This document shows, in pieces, positions 63,101 through 64,000 of a stretch of DNA of 64,000 nt. Position numbers and translations under genes: made by a program. Each line of letters opens with the position of its first letter. Positions within the stretch are counted from its first letter, which is position 1. Source of the DNA: Methylopila jiangsuensis (GTDB lineage Bacteria > Pseudomonadota > Alphaproteobacteria > Rhizobiales > Methylopilaceae); the NCBI RefSeq assembly GCF_027922305.1, contig NZ_BSFK01000016.1, positions 430,565 to 494,564 on the forward strand, read 5' to 3'. The notes below the pieces were generated by a model. It had not been told where the DNA came from and ran no database searches. It was given only the letters and a program-made list of their open reading frames with translations.

Positions 63101-64000
63101 AGAGCGCCTCCTTGAAGGGTTGCTGCCCGAGGCGGCGCACGGCGGCGAGGAAGGTCTCGTCCGGGCTTTCGCGCAGGCGCAGGTAGGTGTCGACCACGGT
63201 CTCCACCGCGTCGACCACCTCTTCGGTCTTGAAGCCGGGGCCGACCAGCGCTCCGACCGAGGCGGTCTCGTCGCCGGAGCCGCCGAGGGTGATCTGGTAG
63301 ACCTCCTCGCCGCGCTTATCCACGCCGAGCAGGCCGATGTGGCCCACATGGTGGTGGCCGCAGGCGTTGATGCAGCCGGAGATCTTGATCTTCAGCTCGC
63401 CGATCTCCTTCTGCCGCTCCGGCGAGCCGAAGCGGGTGGAGAGATCCTGCGCCAGCGGGATCGAGCGGGCGTTGGCGAGGGCGCAGTAGTCGAGGCCGGG
63501 GCAGGCGATGATGTCGGTCACGAGCCCGGCGTTGCCGGTGGCGAGCCCTTGCGCCTTCAGCGAGGCGTAGAGCGCCGGCAGGTCGTCCAGAGCCACATGC
63601 GGCAGCACCAGGTTCTGTTCGTGGCTGACGCGGATCTCGGACTGGGAGTAGCGCTCGGCGAGATCGGCCACGACCTCCATCTGCCGGTCGGTGGCGTCGC
63701 CCGGAATGCCGCCGATCGGCTTCAGCGACACGGTGACCACGCCGTAGCCCGCCGCCTTGTGGGGGGTGACGTTGTTCTCCACGAAGGTCGCGAACTCGCG
63801 GCTGTCGGCCTTGGCCGCCTCCAGCGCGCCGGAGCGGGCCGGCTTCTCGGGAAGGTCCGGCGGCGCGAAATAGGCGGCGATGCGCTGGATCTCGCTTTCG
63901 GGCAGGCGCAGCAGGTCGGTCTTGCGCACCTCCTCGTATTCGGCCTCGATCTGGCGGGTGATCTCCGCCGCACCGGTCTCGTGGACGAGGATCTTGATGC
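63087..64000 (-). CDS. cysI: Nitrite/sulfite reductase hemoprotein (CysI), 5' end missing
   Basis: The C-terminal 304 codons are present, and the frame stays open to the window edge, so the start lies beyond 64000. Visible parts are the ferredoxin-like repeat (HKAAGYGVVTVSLKPIGGIPG) and the siroheme/4Fe-4S cysteines in two pairs, ACPGLDYCALAN (CX5C) and SGCINACGHHHVGH (CX3C). The enzyme reduces sulfite to sulfide in the cytoplasm. Its stop overlaps cysH. Sulfite is favoured over nitrite because of the operon. Confidence 0.93.
   Translation of the reverse strand, partial: IKILVHETGAAEITRQIEAEYEEVRKTDLLRLPESEIQRIAAYFAPPDLPEKPARSGALEAAKADSREFATFVENNVTPHKAAGYGVVTVSLKPIGGIPGDATDRQMEVVADLAERYSQSEIRVSHEQNLVLPHVALDDLPALYASLKAQGLATGNAGLVTDIIACPGLDYCALANARSIPLAQDLSTRFGSPERQKEIGELKIKISGCINACGHHHVGHIGLLGVDKRGEEVYQITLGGSGDETASVGALVGPGFKTEEVVDAVETVVDTYLRLRESPDETFLAAVRRLGQQPFKEALYGAA

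Overview
The window is GC-rich alphaproteobacterial DNA, most likely from a methylotrophic member of the Hyphomicrobiales (Rhizobiales), perhaps Methylopilaceae. The evidence is a formaldehyde-activating enzyme gene (fae), CpdR/CtrA-type cell-cycle features, the leuS-lptE-holA neighbourhood, DUF2125 and DUF6468 proteins, and a flagellar gene order with Caulobacter-like regulatory sites. The genus is an inference; no rRNA or tRNA gene was seen.

Region 1 (1-16.3 kb) looks accessory. It opens with the C-terminal remnant of a serine recombinase (minus strand) abutting an internally deleted IS3-family transposase. A Crp/Fnr regulator then faces a long plus-strand run: a complete nitrate/sulfonate/taurine-type ABC importer, a RidA-like protein, an amidase-signature hydrolase, a second complete importer of the same class, an M20 metallopeptidase and an allophanate-hydrolase-like amidase. 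This reads as uptake and hydrolysis of amide- or carbamoyl-type small molecules, substrate unknown. An alpha/beta hydrolase and groES-groEL lie on the minus strand, with groES divergent from fae across an AT-rich gap. The segment ends in a broken IS3 element joined to an IS5-type remnant.

Region 2 (16.5-24.4 kb) is housekeeping and envelope: holA, an L,D-transpeptidase, a low-GC orphan gene, lptE, leuS, a BtuF-like binding protein and a META-domain protein. Region 3 (24.5-30.3 kb) holds lemA and a zinc module: a 53-residue His-rich membrane miniprotein translationally coupled to znuC, then znuB, znuA, and convergent genes for a WD40 protein and a His-rich COG0523 GTPase.

Region 4 (30.3-37.5 kb) is flagellar: fliL-fliM-DUF6468-motE on the minus strand and flgF-flgG-flgA-flgH on the plus strand. 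The gap between them contains a perfect CtrA box (TTAA-N7-TTAA) on the fliL side and a near-consensus sigma-54 promoter on the flgF side. Strong hairpins close both operons.

Region 5 (37.5-45.6 kb) has a DUF6030 protein, lysine/glutarate catabolism genes (amaB-like, gcdH-like), a GT4 glycosyltransferase and a kpsM-kpsT-kpsE capsule exporter. Region 6 (45.6-53 kb) has cpdR, hpt, a zinc-ribbon protein divergent from ftsEX across a second perfect CtrA box, ydcF, plsC, a small unknown gene, a ChaC-like cyclotransferase and a DUF2125 protein. Region 7 (53-57.1 kb) is a tripartite tricarboxylate transporter operon (tctA-tctC-tctB) with strong hairpins in both gaps and a divergent GntR regulator. 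Region 8 (57.2-64 kb) has purH, an SGNH hydrolase, a YbjQ-family protein, an MFS transporter and the assimilatory sulfate operon cysI (cut by the window end)-cysH-DUF934.
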